DNA of 10,151 nucleotides from Bacteroidota bacterium (GTDB lineage: Bacteria > Bacteroidota > Bacteroidia > Chitinophagales > Chitinophagaceae), in assembly GCA_023436685.1 (NCBI GenBank), contig JAEZIL010000125.1:1-10151 (forward strand). The letters run 5' to 3'. The position numbers were made by a program, and so were the translations under genes. Shown piece by piece: positions 1 to 9,000 of this stretch. Position 1 is the stretch's first letter; each line of letters starts with the position of its first letter. The notes under the pieces are model-generated. The model searched no databases. It had not been told where the DNA came from and saw only the letters and a program-made list of their open reading frames with translations.

Positions 1-15
1 CTTTTCAAACTTCAT
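1..15 (-). CDS. 5' end of a divergent gene, product unknown (partial)
   Basis: Reading leftwards from base 15 gives ATG AAG TTT GAA AAG (MKFEK), and the frame then leaves the window. Five codons cannot identify a product. The reason for calling it is position: a Bacteroidota -7 element on the same strand (43 to 35) ends 19 bases before this ATG, a normal promoter-to-start distance in this phylum. The bases between are A/T-rich on this strand with no Shine-Dalgarno, as is usual here. The gene would be divergent from the class IV aminotransferase gene, with the two starts within about 35-80 bases. It could also be a chance ATG, with the real start further left. Confidence 0.45.
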
Positions 16-34
16 GATCCGTAAAAAAGTTTCC

Positions 35-43
35 GCAAAAGTA
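35..43 (-). promoter_or_regulatory. Bacteroidota -7 promoter element, minus strand
   Basis: On the minus strand, bases 43 to 35 read TACTTTTGC, a full match to the primary sigma-factor -7 consensus TAnnTTTG. No clean -33 TTG is present at the expected distance; TTC at 64-62 is the nearest fit, 18 bases away. Transcription would start near base 28-31 and read into the MKFEK start at base 15. The element lies immediately left of the first possible ATG (48) of the plus-strand gene. Confidence 0.55.
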
Positions 44-47
44 AGCC

Positions 48-923
48 ATGCCAGTTTTTATGAAGGAAGTTTTTAAACTTTGGGGAGTGCGCATCTTGTA
101 TAGCAATATAAATGGCAAGCTGGTGGAAGCCACTCAAGCTTTAGTCCCTGCCGATAATAGGGCTTTCCGATATAGTTATGGTCTGTTTGAAACCATGCTC
201 GTGCAGGGCGGTGTTATCAACCTGGCTGCTTATCATTGGGAGCGCCTGTTCATCGGTATGCAGCAATTAGCTATGGTGGTGTCAAAGCTGTTTACTCAGG
301 AGTTTTTAGAACAGGAAGTACTGCGCACAGTAAAGAAAAACCACCTGGAAAAGCTGTGCCGGGTTCGATTGCAAATATATGCCGGTGAAGGTGGACTCTA
401 CGACGAGCAGGACAAAAAGCCGGGATACATCATAGAATGTTTTCCATTAGAATCCACCCTACTCGACTTGAACGAACAGGGCATGGTAATGGGTATAGCT
501 AGCGGTCTTTCTAAAAGTATCGACAGCCTGGCCAATATGAAATCGACGAGTGCACTCATCTACGTGATGGCAGCCCAACAGGCCAAGGCTAACAAATGGA
601 ACGATGCGCTCGTCTGTAATACTTCGGCTAATATCATTGAAAGCACTATTGCCAATATATTCTGGGTAAAAGACAAACATATCTACACTCCCCCCCTTTC
701 TGAAGGTTGCATAGCTGGGATAATGCGTAGGCATTTTCTGGATGTTCTTCCGTTAAAAGGCTATCTAGTAACGGAACAGCCTTTATCAATTGAAACATTA
801 TCCCAAGCAGACTCTGTCTTCCTTACCAATGCTATCCGCCGCATGAAATGGGTACGCCAGGCAGGCAACACATCTTACAATTCATCATTGATACCTGCCA
901 TCTATCGCGATGTTTTTCTTTGA
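48..923 (+). CDS. Class IV aminotransferase-fold PLP enzyme, probably aminodeoxychorismate lyase-like
   Basis: This is a fold-type IV PLP enzyme, the family of branched-chain aminotransferase (IlvE), D-amino acid aminotransferase and 4-amino-4-deoxychorismate lyase (PabC). Residue numbers count from the ATG at 48. Visible motifs are NRAFRYSYGLFET (37-49); HWERL (63-67), whose Arg66 normally contacts the PLP phosphate; NMK (163-165), with Lys165 the expected Schiff-base lysine; IIEST (196-200) with the cofactor-ring Glu198; and TPPLSEGCIAGIMR (214-227). The FLTNAIRRMKWV stretch near 258-269 is like the lyase-type members of Bacteroidota, so p-aminobenzoate (folate) synthesis is the best guess; an amino-acid transaminase is not excluded. 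The start is doubtful. ATG at 48 or 60 adds a 17- or 13-residue tail not seen in relatives, while TTG at 96 gives MYSNINGKL, the usual family N-terminus (275 residues). The cytosolic enzyme precedes gltX by 28 bases. No Shine-Dalgarno is visible. Confidence 0.85.
   Translation: MPVFMKEVFKLWGVRILYSNINGKLVEATQALVPADNRAFRYSYGLFETMLVQGGVINLAAYHWERLFIGMQQLAMVVSKLFTQEFLEQEVLRTVKKNHLEKLCRVRLQIYAGEGGLYDEQDKKPGYIIECFPLESTLLDLNEQGMVMGIASGLSKSIDSLANMKSTSALIYVMAAQQAKANKWNDALVCNTSANIIESTIANIFWVKDKHIYTPPLSEGCIAGIMRRHFLDVLPLKGYLVTEQPLSIETLSQADSVFLTNAIRRMKWVRQAGNTSYNSSLIPAIYRDVFL
74..82 (+). promoter_or_regulatory. Possible imperfect -7 element for the aminotransferase gene
   Basis: TAAACTTTG resembles TAnnTTTG but has three bases between TA and TTTG instead of two, and no TTG lies 17-23 bases upstream. 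If used, transcription would begin near 86-89, which would exclude the ATG codons at 48 and 60 and leave GTG 87 or TTG 96 as the start. This is a weak match and is listed because it bears on the start choice. Confidence 0.25.
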
Positions 924-936
924 GGCCACTAACCGC

Positions 937-944
937 TAACTTTG
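937..944 (+). promoter_or_regulatory. -7 promoter element of gltX
   Basis: TAACTTTG matches TAnnTTTG exactly and is followed by GC, as is common in this phylum. It sits between the aminotransferase stop (921-923) and the gltX ATG (952). A TTTG at 919-922 could serve as -33, although the 14-base gap is shorter than usual. The expected transcription start is about 948-951, so the mRNA would have almost no leader. Confidence 0.6.
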
Positions 945-951
945 CCGCACT

Positions 952-2475
952 ATGGAAAATAAAGTTCGTGTAAGGTTTGCACCTAGCCCCACAGGTGGTT
1001 TGCACCTGGGTGGCGTGCGTACCGTTTTATATAATTACCTGTTTGCCCGTCAGAATGGTGGCGCTTTTGTGCTGCGTATCGAAGATACCGACCAGACCCG
1101 TTTTGTAGAAGGTGCTGAACAGTATATTGTAGATTGCCTGAAATGGTGCGGTATCGAACCAGATGAAAGCGTGGAAAAAGGTGGTCCGTATGCGCCTTAC
1201 CGCCAAAGCGAACGTAAAGCTTCTTACTATCAATACGCACAGCAACTGGTAGATGCAGGGCATGCTTACTACGCATTCGATACACCGGGTGAATTAGAAA
1301 CTATGCGTAACGAATTGCGTACAGATGCAAACCCTAATCCGCAATACGATCAGAACACCCGCATGCGCATGCGTAACTCACTAGCACTGCCTGCTGAAAA
1401 AGTAGTAGAGCTGTTGAACAACCAAACACCCTACGTAATCCGTATCAAAATGCCGGCTAATGGCAAGGTGAAATTTAACGATATGATACGTGGCGAAGTA
1501 GAATTTGATACTGATACAGTTGACGATAAAGTACTGCTGAAAGCAGATGGTATGCCTACCTACCACCTGGCTGTCGTGGTGGACGATTACCTGATGAAAA
1601 TAACCCATGCCTTCCGTGGTGAAGAGTGGTTGCCTAGTGCACCTGTGCATATTATGCTATGGAAAAACCTGGGTTGGGAAAAAGATATGCCGCAATGGGC
1701 ACATCTGCCGCTAATACTAAAACCCGATGGCCATGGTAAGCTGAGCAAGCGCGATGGCGACCGCCTTGGTTTCCCGGTATTTGCAATGAACTGGCATGAC
1801 CCAAAAACAGGCGAAACAACTGAAGGCTTTAAAGAGCGTGGCTTCCTGCCCGAAGCGTTTATCAACATGCTGGCTATGCTGGGCTGGAACGATGGTACCG
1901 AACAAGAACTTTTCTCGCTTGATGAACTGGTACAGAAGTTCTCCATGAGTCGCGTACATAAAGGCGGTGCTAAGTTTGATTTTGAAAAAGCGAAATGGTA
2001 TAACCACCAATACATACAGAAGAAAACCAATGAGGAACTACTGCCATTGGTTAAGCCCTACATCGAAAAGCAAGGTGTTACTGTTAACGATACTTACCTC
2101 ACACAAGTCATAGGTGCTATTAAAGAACGTTGCACGCTACTCCCCGATTTCTGGGAGCAAGGCCACTTCTTCTTCAAAACACCGGAAGTAACTGAACTAG
2201 CTGCTATAAAAGACAAATGGAGCGCGGATAAGAAAGCGTTCTTTACAACCTGGAGCGAGCATCTGAATGGCTTGTCAGACTGGAACCATGCAACTATCGA
2301 GCAGAGCTTTAACGATGCAGTGCAACGGCAAGGAATTAAGAAAGGGGATGTAATGTTGCCATTGCGTATTATGCTGGTAGGTGGCAAGTATGGCCCCGGC
2401 GTTTTCCTGATAGCTGAAATGACAGGCAAAGAAGAAACCCTCAAACGCATCAATGATACCCTTTCGATACTTTAA
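952..2475 (+). CDS. gltX: Glutamyl-tRNA synthetase
   Basis: GltX is a class I aminoacyl-tRNA synthetase that charges tRNA-Glu with glutamate, using ATP, in the cytosol. At 507 residues it has normal bacterial length. The N-terminal Rossmann catalytic domain opens with RFAPSPTGGLHLGG (8-21), where HLGG is the HIGH motif. It continues with LRIEDTDQTR (41-50), which helps bind glutamate and ATP, and ends in the KMSKS equivalent KLSKR (263-267). FRGEEWLPS (221-229) is also typical. From about 330 the chain is the helical anticodon-binding region. The zinc-binding CxC of the E. coli enzyme is absent: the matching stretch reads AYYAFDT (105-111), so this is a zinc-free form. The ATG at 952 is fixed by the conserved start VRVRFAPSPTG, only a few residues in. 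Whether it also charges tRNA-Gln (with GatCAB) cannot be told from this window. It has its own -7 element and a terminator behind it. Confidence 0.98.
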   Translation: MENKVRVRFAPSPTGGLHLGGVRTVLYNYLFARQNGGAFVLRIEDTDQTRFVEGAEQYIVDCLKWCGIEPDESVEKGGPYAPYRQSERKASYYQYAQQLVDAGHAYYAFDTPGELETMRNELRTDANPNPQYDQNTRMRMRNSLALPAEKVVELLNNQTPYVIRIKMPANGKVKFNDMIRGEVEFDTDTVDDKVLLKADGMPTYHLAVVVDDYLMKITHAFRGEEWLPSAPVHIMLWKNLGWEKDMPQWAHLPLILKPDGHGKLSKRDGDRLGFPVFAMNWHDPKTGETTEGFKERGFLPEAFINMLAMLGWNDGTEQELFSLDELVQKFSMSRVHKGGAKFDFEKAKWYNHQYIQKKTNEELLPLVKPYIEKQGVTVNDTYLTQVIGAIKERCTLLPDFWEQGHFFFKTPEVTELAAIKDKWSADKKAFFTTWSEHLNGLSDWNHATIEQSFNDAVQRQGIKKGDVMLPLRIMLVGGKYGPGVFLIAEMTGKEETLKRINDTLSIL

Positions 2476-2495
2476 TATTTAATAATAATACTATG

Positions 2496-2521
2496 AAGCG
2501 CTGCCCTAGGGTAGCGCTTTT
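2496..2521 (+). terminator. Rho-independent terminator after gltX
   Basis: The arms AGCGCTGCCC (2497-2506) and GGGTAGCGCT (2509-2518) form a 10-base-pair stem with one G-U pair and a minimal loop centred on CTAG. A-rich sequence precedes it and a short T run follows (2518-2521). It lies 20 bases past the gltX stop and upstream of the icmF -7 element, so it separates the two genes. The U-tract is short, so some read-through is possible. Confidence 0.75.
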
Positions 2522-2546
2522 GCTATGGGGTTTGTAGCGCATTTCG

Positions 2547-2554
2547 TACCTTTG
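2547..2554 (+). promoter_or_regulatory. -7 promoter element of icmF
   Basis: TACCTTTG is an exact TAnnTTTG match, followed by CTGCC. A TTTTG at 2518-2522, within the terminator tail, is the nearest -33 candidate with a 24-base gap, slightly longer than normal; TTTG at 2531-2534 is too close. Transcription would start near 2560, giving a leader of about 20 A/T-rich bases before the ATG at 2583. There is no room for a cobalamin riboswitch. Confidence 0.6.
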
Positions 2555-2582
2555 CTGCCTTATATATAACATTTCGCAAAGT

Positions 2583-5500
2583 ATGTCTTATACTCCTAAG
2601 AATAAAGTCCGTATTGTAACAGCTGCTTCTTTGTTCGATGGCCACGATGCGGCTATCAACATTATGCGCCGGGTAATGCAAAGCACTGGTGTCGAAGTGA
2701 TCCATCTGGGCCACGACCGCAGCGTGCAGGAAATAGTGGATTGCGCCATACAGGAAGATGCCAATGCAATAGCCATTACCTCTTACCAGGGCGGCCACGT
2801 GGAGTATTTCAAGTATATGTACGATTTGTTGAAAGAACGCAACTGCGGCCATATCAAAATATTTGGTGGTGGTGGTGTTATCCTGCCTACAGAAATTGAT
2901 GAACTGCATGCTTACGGTGTTACGCGCATTTATTCACCCGATGACGGCCGTGCCATGGGCCTGCAGGGTATGATAGACGACCTGATTCAAAAAAGCGACT
3001 ACCCAACCGGCAACCAATTGAATGGTGAGGTGGGCCACTTAATAGAAAAAGATGCTAAATCAATAGCACGCCTTATATCGGCAGCTGAAAACTTTGGCGA
3101 CTTGCCTGAGACCAAAGCCATGCTGAAGAAAATAGCTGCTGATGCCGCAGTGTCTACCACACCAATACTGGGTATTACCGGTACAGGTGGTGCAGGTAAA
3201 AGCTCTTTGGTTGATGAAATTGTTCGCCGTTTCCTGCTTGATTTTAAAGACAAGAATATCGGTATTATCTCTGTAGATCCTTCTAAACGTAAAACAGGCG
3301 GTGCATTATTAGGAGACCGTATCCGCATGAATGCCATCCGCAACGAGCGGGTATATATGCGCTCCATGGCTACCCGTCAAAGCAACCTTGCGGTGTCTAA
3401 ATACATCTTCGATGCGGTCAATATCCTGAAGGCAGCAAAGTATGATCTCATCATACTCGAAACATCGGGCATTGGCCAAAGCGATACACAGATAACTGAC
3501 TATTGCGATATGAGCATGTACGTAATGACACCGGAATATGGTGCAGCTACACAGCTTGAGAAGATTGACATGCTAGACTTTGCTGATATCGTGGTCATCA
3601 ATAAGTTCGATAAACGCGGCGCTATGGATGCCCTGCGCGACGTAAAAAAGCAATATCAACGTAACCATAAGCTGTTCGATAAACAACCCGATGATATGCC
3701 GGTATTCGGTACCATCGCTTCACAGTTCAACGATCCGGGTACTAATACCATGTACAAATCGTTGATGGATATTGTAGAGAAGAAAACGGGTAATGCTAAC
3801 TTGCATTCCAACTTTAAGATAAGCGACGAGATGAGCGAGAAGATATATATCATTCCGCCATCGCGCACCCGTTACCTCAGCGAGATATCTGAAAACAACC
3901 GCAAATACGATAAATGGGCTAAAGACCAGGCGGCTGTTGCACAAAAGCTGTTTAGCCTGACGAAAACTATTGAAACCCTGAATGAAACTAAAATAGACGA
4001 TAAGGATAGGTTGATAAAGACCCTTCAGGAAGTTTACAGCAAAACAGAATTGGATATAGATCCCAAGAACAAGCACCTGCTGGAAAACTGGGATGCTAAA
4101 AAGAAACTCTTTACCGATGAGTACTACACCTTTAAAGTGCGCGATAAGGAACTGAAAATAAAAACGCACACCGAATCACTATCGCATACGCAAGTACCCA
4201 AAGTAGCCGTACCTAAGTTTGAAGCATGGGGCGAAATACTGTATTGGGCTTTGAGCGAGAACTTTCCCGGCGAGTTCCCTTATGCTGCAGGTATCTACCC
4301 GTTCAAGCGCGAGGGTGAAGACCCTACCCGTATGTTTGCGGGCGAAGGTGGGCCGGAGCGTACCAATAAACGTTTCCACTATGTATCGTTGGGCATGCCG
4401 GCCAAGCGTTTGAGTACTGCATTTGATAGCGTTACCCTTTACGGGCAAGATCCTGATCACCGCCCCGATATCTATGGTAAAGTGGGTAACTCTGGTGTAA
4501 GCGTTTGTTGCCTGGACGATGCCAAAAAACTTTACAGCGGTTTCAACCTGGCCGATCCTAAGACATCGGTATCCATGACCATCAATGGTCCGGCACCTAC
4601 CATTACGGCTTTCTTCATGAATGCCGCTATCGACCAGCAATGCGAGCTTTATATCAAAGCCAACGGCCTTGAAAAAGAAGTAAATGATAAAATAGAAGCT
4701 ATATACAAAGAGAAAGGTGTTCCACGCCCTACTTACAATCCATCCACATTTGGTGGCGGTGCAGAAGGTTCCTTGCCGGAAGGTAATGATGGCCTTGGCT
4801 TGATGTTGCTGGGTATAACCGGCGACCAGGTACTGCCTGCCGATGTATATGCCAAAATTAAAGCCGACACATTGAAAGCAGTGCGCGGTACCGTGCAGGC
4901 CGATATCCTGAAAGAAGACCAGGCACAAAACACCTGTATCTTCTCTACCGAATTCTCGTTGCGCGTTATGGGCGACGTACAGCAATATTTTATCGACAAA
5001 GGTGTACGTAATTTCTATTCGGTATCAATTAGTGGCTATCACATTGCAGAGGCGGGTGCTAACCCGATATCTCAGTTGGCTTTCACACTATCTAATGGCT
5101 TTACGTTTGTTGAATACTACCTGAGTCGCGGCATGCATATCGATGAGTTCGCTCCAAACCTTTCGTTCTTCTTTAGTAATGGTATCGATCCTGAATACAG
5201 TGTGATAGGCCGTGTAGCCCGCCGCATATGGGCCAAGGCTATGAAACTGAAATATGGCGGTAACGAACGCTCGCAGATGCTGAAATACCACATCCAGACA
5301 TCGGGACGCTCGCTGCATGCGCAGGAGATCGACTTTAACGATATCCGCACTACACTACAAGCATTATACGCCATCTACGATAACTGTAACTCGCTGCATA
5401 CCAATGCTTATGATGAGGCGATCACTACGCCAACTGAAGAAAGTGTACGCCGCGCTATGGCTATTCAACTTATCATCAACAAAGAGCTGGGATTGGCCAA

Positions 5501-5984
5501 AAACGAGAATCCATTACAAGGTTCGTTCATTATAGAAGAACTTACCGACCTGGTAGAAGAAGCAGTATTGTCAGAATTCGACCGCATTACCGAACGTGGT
5601 GGTGTACTGGGTGCTATGGAAACTATGTACCAGCGCAGCAAGATTCAAGAGGAAAGCCTGTATTATGAAACGCTGAAACACAATGGCGAGTTTCCGATTA
5701 TTGGGGTAAATACCTTCCTCAGCAGCAAAGGTTCATTAACGGTTGTACCTCAAGAAGTAATACGTTCTACTACCGATGAAAAAGAATTTCAGATAAAGAC
5801 CGTACAAAACCTATGGAAACGTAGTGGCGAAACAGGCCAGGAAAAACTGAAGCAACTACAACAAGTAGCTATTCACAACCAGAATATTTTTGCCGAACTG
5901 ATGGAAACAGTAAAATATTGCTCACTTGGCCAAATAACAAAAGCTTTATTCGAAGTAGGCGGGCAATATCGAAGAAATATGTAA
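2583..5984 (+). CDS. icmF: Fused isobutyryl-CoA mutase (B12 domain, G-protein chaperone and mutase)
   Basis: IcmF interconverts isobutyryl-CoA and n-butyryl-CoA with adenosylcobalamin, a cytosolic radical reaction that links valine-type branched acids to straight-chain acyl-CoA. The 1133 residues fit the fused family. Residues 9-140 are the B12-binding domain: SLFDGHDAA (16-24) carries the cobalt-ligand His21, with Ala where the usual DxHxxG has Gly, and GGGG (95-98) follows. Residues 190-425 are the MeaB/ArgK-type GTPase chaperone, with P-loop GTGGAGKSS (200-208), [10 protein letters not shown] (292-301) and the base-recognition motif NKFD (340-343). A helical linker (about 430-540) leads to the mutase barrel (about 545-1060) with [14 protein letters not shown] (582-595) and [12 protein letters not shown] (815-826). 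Phe585 and Gln782 stand where methylmalonyl-CoA mutase has Tyr89 and Arg207, which points to isobutyryl-CoA rather than methylmalonyl-CoA. The ATG at 2583 is just upstream of the conserved [15 protein letters not shown]. It is monocistronic by context, lying between two terminators. Confidence 0.95.
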   Translation: MSYTPKNKVRIVTAASLFDGHDAAINIMRRVMQSTGVEVIHLGHDRSVQEIVDCAIQEDANAIAITSYQGGHVEYFKYMYDLLKERNCGHIKIFGGGGVILPTEIDELHAYGVTRIYSPDDGRAMGLQGMIDDLIQKSDYPTGNQLNGEVGHLIEKDAKSIARLISAAENFGDLPETKAMLKKIAADAAVSTTPILGITGTGGAGKSSLVDEIVRRFLLDFKDKNIGIISVDPSKRKTGGALLGDRIRMNAIRNERVYMRSMATRQSNLAVSKYIFDAVNILKAAKYDLIILETSGIGQSDTQITDYCDMSMYVMTPEYGAATQLEKIDMLDFADIVVINKFDKRGAMDALRDVKKQYQRNHKLFDKQPDDMPVFGTIASQFNDPGTNTMYKSLMDIVEKKTGNANLHSNFKISDEMSEKIYIIPPSRTRYLSEISENNRKYDKWAKDQAAVAQKLFSLTKTIETLNETKIDDKDRLIKTLQEVYSKTELDIDPKNKHLLENWDAKKKLFTDEYYTFKVRDKELKIKTHTESLSHTQVPKVAVPKFEAWGEILYWALSENFPGEFPYAAGIYPFKREGEDPTRMFAGEGGPERTNKRFHYVSLGMPAKRLSTAFDSVTLYGQDPDHRPDIYGKVGNSGVSVCCLDDAKKLYSGFNLADPKTSVSMTINGPAPTITAFFMNAAIDQQCELYIKANGLEKEVNDKIEAIYKEKGVPRPTYNPSTFGGGAEGSLPEGNDGLGLMLLGITGDQVLPADVYAKIKADTLKAVRGTVQADILKEDQAQNTCIFSTEFSLRVMGDVQQYFIDKGVRNFYSVSISGYHIAEAGANPISQLAFTLSNGFTFVEYYLSRGMHIDEFAPNLSFFFSNGIDPEYSVIGRVARRIWAKAMKLKYGGNERSQMLKYHIQTSGRSLHAQEIDFNDIRTTLQALYAIYDNCNSLHTNAYDEAITTPTEESVRRAMAIQLIINKELGLAKNENPLQGSFIIEELTDLVEEAVLSEFDRITERGGVLGAMETMYQRSKIQEESLYYETLKHNGEFPIIGVNTFLSSKGSLTVVPQEVIRSTTDEKEFQIKTVQNLWKRSGETGQEKLKQLQQVAIHNQNIFAELMETVKYCSLGQITKALFEVGGQYRRNM

Positions 5985-5993
5985 TTTAAAATT

Positions 5994-6024
5994 ATAAAAG
6001 GCCATCTAAATGATGGCCTTTTAT
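5994..6024. terminator. Strong symmetrical terminator after icmF
   Basis: A perfect 13-base-pair stem (5994-6006 with 6012-6024) encloses the loop TAAAT. The core is GGCCATC/GATGGCC, flanked by A4 on the left and T4 on the right. It begins 9 bases after the icmF stop. Because of the A and T flanks it could stop transcription from either side, but both neighbours are on the plus strand, so its working role is to end icmF before tamB. Confidence 0.88.
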
Positions 6025-6079
6025 CTAATACCGTGTGTTGGAAAGGTGGGTATAATTTTTTTATCTCTTTAACATACAC

Positions 6080-9000
6080 ATGAAAAAAGCTTTAAAAATC
6101 TTCCTATATATCCTTGGTGGCATATTTGGCCTCGTTATTATCGCGGTATTATTACTACTCACACCTCCCGGAAAAGAGCTGGTAAGAAGCCAGGCTGAGA
6201 GCTTTCTGAGAAACAAACTTAAAACCACTGTACAAATAGGCGAGCTTGATTATTCCCTTCCCAAATGGCTGGAACTAAAAAAAGTCCTCTTCCTGGATCA
6301 AAGAAATGATACACTCATATCGGCTGGTACATTGCGGGTTGATATTGCCATGCTGAAATTAATAAATGGCACGGTACAGGTAAACAGGCTGAATTTTGAA
6401 AATGGTGTAGCGCATATATATCGTCTTGCACCCGATACTACTTTCAATTTTGACTATATAGCTAAAGCATTCTCTTCCCCCTCTCCAGAAGAACCTAAAG
6501 AGGAAAAGCCGGCAGATACATCGGGGGGATTGGTTTTAGACATTAGGGAAGTAGCTTTTAAAAACATTCGTTTCAATTTTGACGATTTTACGGGTGGTAG
6601 CCGGTTTGGAGTTTTAATTGGTGAACTGTCAGCCAGGATCAATAAGACTGACATCAATAAGATGGATTTTGGCGTTAAGCGCCTCTATGTTAATGGACTG
6701 CATTCTACGTTTTCGATAGATACATCTTACTTACCTGAAGAGCCCGAGGATACTACAACATCGCTACTGCCTATGTTGGCTGCCGACGAGCTCGACCTGA
6801 ATAATATATCTTTTGCCTTTAACAATAACACTGATAAAATGCTTTTCAGCATTGCCCTGAAAAAGTTGTTAGTACATCCCAAAACCATCGACCTGAACTC
6901 CCAGTACATAACCATGAACGACCTCCTGCTCGATACCACTAATATCAAAATGGTGATGGGCAAAAAAGACGTTACGGAAGCAAAGGCTGAAGAAGTGGTG
7001 GATAGCGCTGTAGCTAAAAAATGGAAAGTATTAGCCAATAGCATTAAGCTGAATGGTATCAACTTTATCATGGACGATGAGAACGCCCCTAGGCAACAAT
7101 ATGGCATTGACTACGCCCATCTAGATGTTCGCAGTCTTATCCTGGATGTTGAGCAACTCCTCTATACAACTGATACTATTGCAGGCAACCTGAAACAACT
7201 TTCGGTAAAAGAAAAGAGCGGTTTCGATCTGCAAAAGTTCAAAACACAGTTTGCATATTACCCGCAGGGAGCGTATTTAACAAACCTTTACCTGCAAACT
7301 TCTAATACATTATTGCAAGATAAACTGGTGGTTAAGTATCCTTCGCTCGATGCATTGAAAACACAAATGGGTCTTCTTCAATTGCAGCTGCAATTGAAGA
7401 ACAGTGTAGTAGGCATGGCTGATGTCTTATTATTCGCACCACAACTTCGTACACAGGAAATATTTAAACGTTATGGTAACGATAAGTTGAATGTAAATGC
7501 AGCTATCGAGGGTTATGTAAATGCGCTCAATATCAAAACCTTTCAACTCTCAGGCTTGGGTGGTACGTATGTAGATATAAATGGCCGCCTGAATGGTTTA
7601 CCCGATGCTGATAAACTGAACTACAACCTTGCAATTAAACGCCTGCAATCACAAAAGGCTACGGTAATGGCTTTTATGCCTGCATCGGTAAAGCAACAGG
7701 TAGATTTGCCTAGCAGCTTCAATATAACTGGGCGGGTTAGTGGCAATGTAAAGGATTACAATACCGATCTGTTGGCTGCCACTACCGATGGTAATGCGGT
7801 GATAAAAGGCAAGATACTCATGTCTCCCGGTTCTGGTAAAGAGCGGTATGATGTCATCATTAAAACAGAGAATCTGAACCTGGGCAAGATACTGCGTAAA
7901 GATTCGCTGATGGGCCGCATTACAGCCAACATCAGTGCCAAAGGGCAAAGCTTCGATGTGAACTATATGGATGCTATGTTGAAGGGGGAGATACTTTCAG
8001 CAGGCTTTATGGGTTATAATTATACGTCCATCAGTTTTGATGCGAAAGTGGCAAAGAAAGTGGCAAAAGCTAACCTCGTATCGAACGATCCTAATGCTGT
8101 ACTAGCGCTGGATGCAGACGCCGACCTGAATGGTAAGTATCCTGCACTGGTAGCAAAATTGGTTATCGATAGCATGGATATGCAGGCATTGAACCTGTAT
8201 AAAGAAGAATTGAAGGTTAGAGCAACTGTAGATGCCAACATGCCTGAACTGAACCCCGACTATCCACGCGGTATAATTAATATCAACAAGCCACAAGTGG
8301 TAATGGCAGGTGCCCGTTATTATCTCGATAGCATATATCTTTCTTCACAACCTAATGCCGATAGCGGTAATTTCATAGTACTGGATGCCGATGCCATACA
8401 AGCTGTTATTACAGGTAAAACACCGCTATCTAAAGTTGGCACCATAATACAACAACGTATAGATAAGTATTACACAATAGCTCCAGATACTGTTAAAACA
8501 CTGGCAGCCAATAGGAAGAAGGTAACTAGTGATACCACTACATTGCCCGCCGACTATAACCTGAACCTATCTGCCATCATTCGCGACAGGCCATTATTAC
8601 GCATATTATTGCCAGGTTTACAACAGCTGGATACAATAAAAATAGATGGTGCACTTACGCCTGCCGATATGTATGTAAATGCTACTATGCCTCGTTTGCA
8701 ATACAACGACATGTTTCTATATAATGGCAAGGCAAATGTTCAAGGTAGGGATTCTGCTCTTACATACGATGTTACACTCGATAGATTTAAACAGAGTAAC
8801 ATAGAATTATGGTATGCCAAGGTCAACGGCAGCTTGTATAACCAAAGTATTGATGCTAATGTTAGTATATCCGACTCGTCGGGAAAAGAACGTTTTGCCT
8901 TGGGAGCAGTGTATAGCCAACGCGATACACAAAAAATAAGCTTAAAGCCCGGCCTGGTGCTCAACTATAATACCTGGCAGGTGGCACAACCCAATGCTAT

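Noticed and set aside
1360..1373. 14-base palindrome CGCATGCGCATGCG in gltX
   Set aside because: It is a short repeat of CGCATG encoding Arg-Met-Arg-Met in a conserved protein region and is short enough to be coincidence.
1587..2030. An antisense open frame of 147 codons within gltX
   Set aside because: It is fully nested in an unmistakable glutamyl-tRNA synthetase and has a composition (runs of Ser, Pro and Arg) typical of a reverse-frame translation.
2476..2582. Cobalamin riboswitch upstream of the B12-dependent mutase
   Set aside because: The gap is 107 bases and holds the gltX terminator and a promoter; only about 20 leader bases remain, far too few for a B12 riboswitch, and no B12-box is seen.
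2867..2878. GGT tandem repeat (four copies)
   Set aside because: It encodes the GGGG turn of the B12-binding domain and is explained by the protein.
4179..4985. An open frame of 268 codons antisense to the middle of icmF
   Set aside because: It lies wholly inside a strongly conserved mutase domain, its translation looks like no protein I know, and no -7 element was recognised before it. It is a by-product of codon choice in icmF.
6038..6070. Possible tamB promoter: TTG at 6038-6040 with TATAATTT (6051-6058) or TATCTCTTT (6062-6070)
   Set aside because: Neither downstream element matches TAnnTTTG, and for the first the spacing to TTG is too short. A promoter must exist after the terminator, but I cannot place it.
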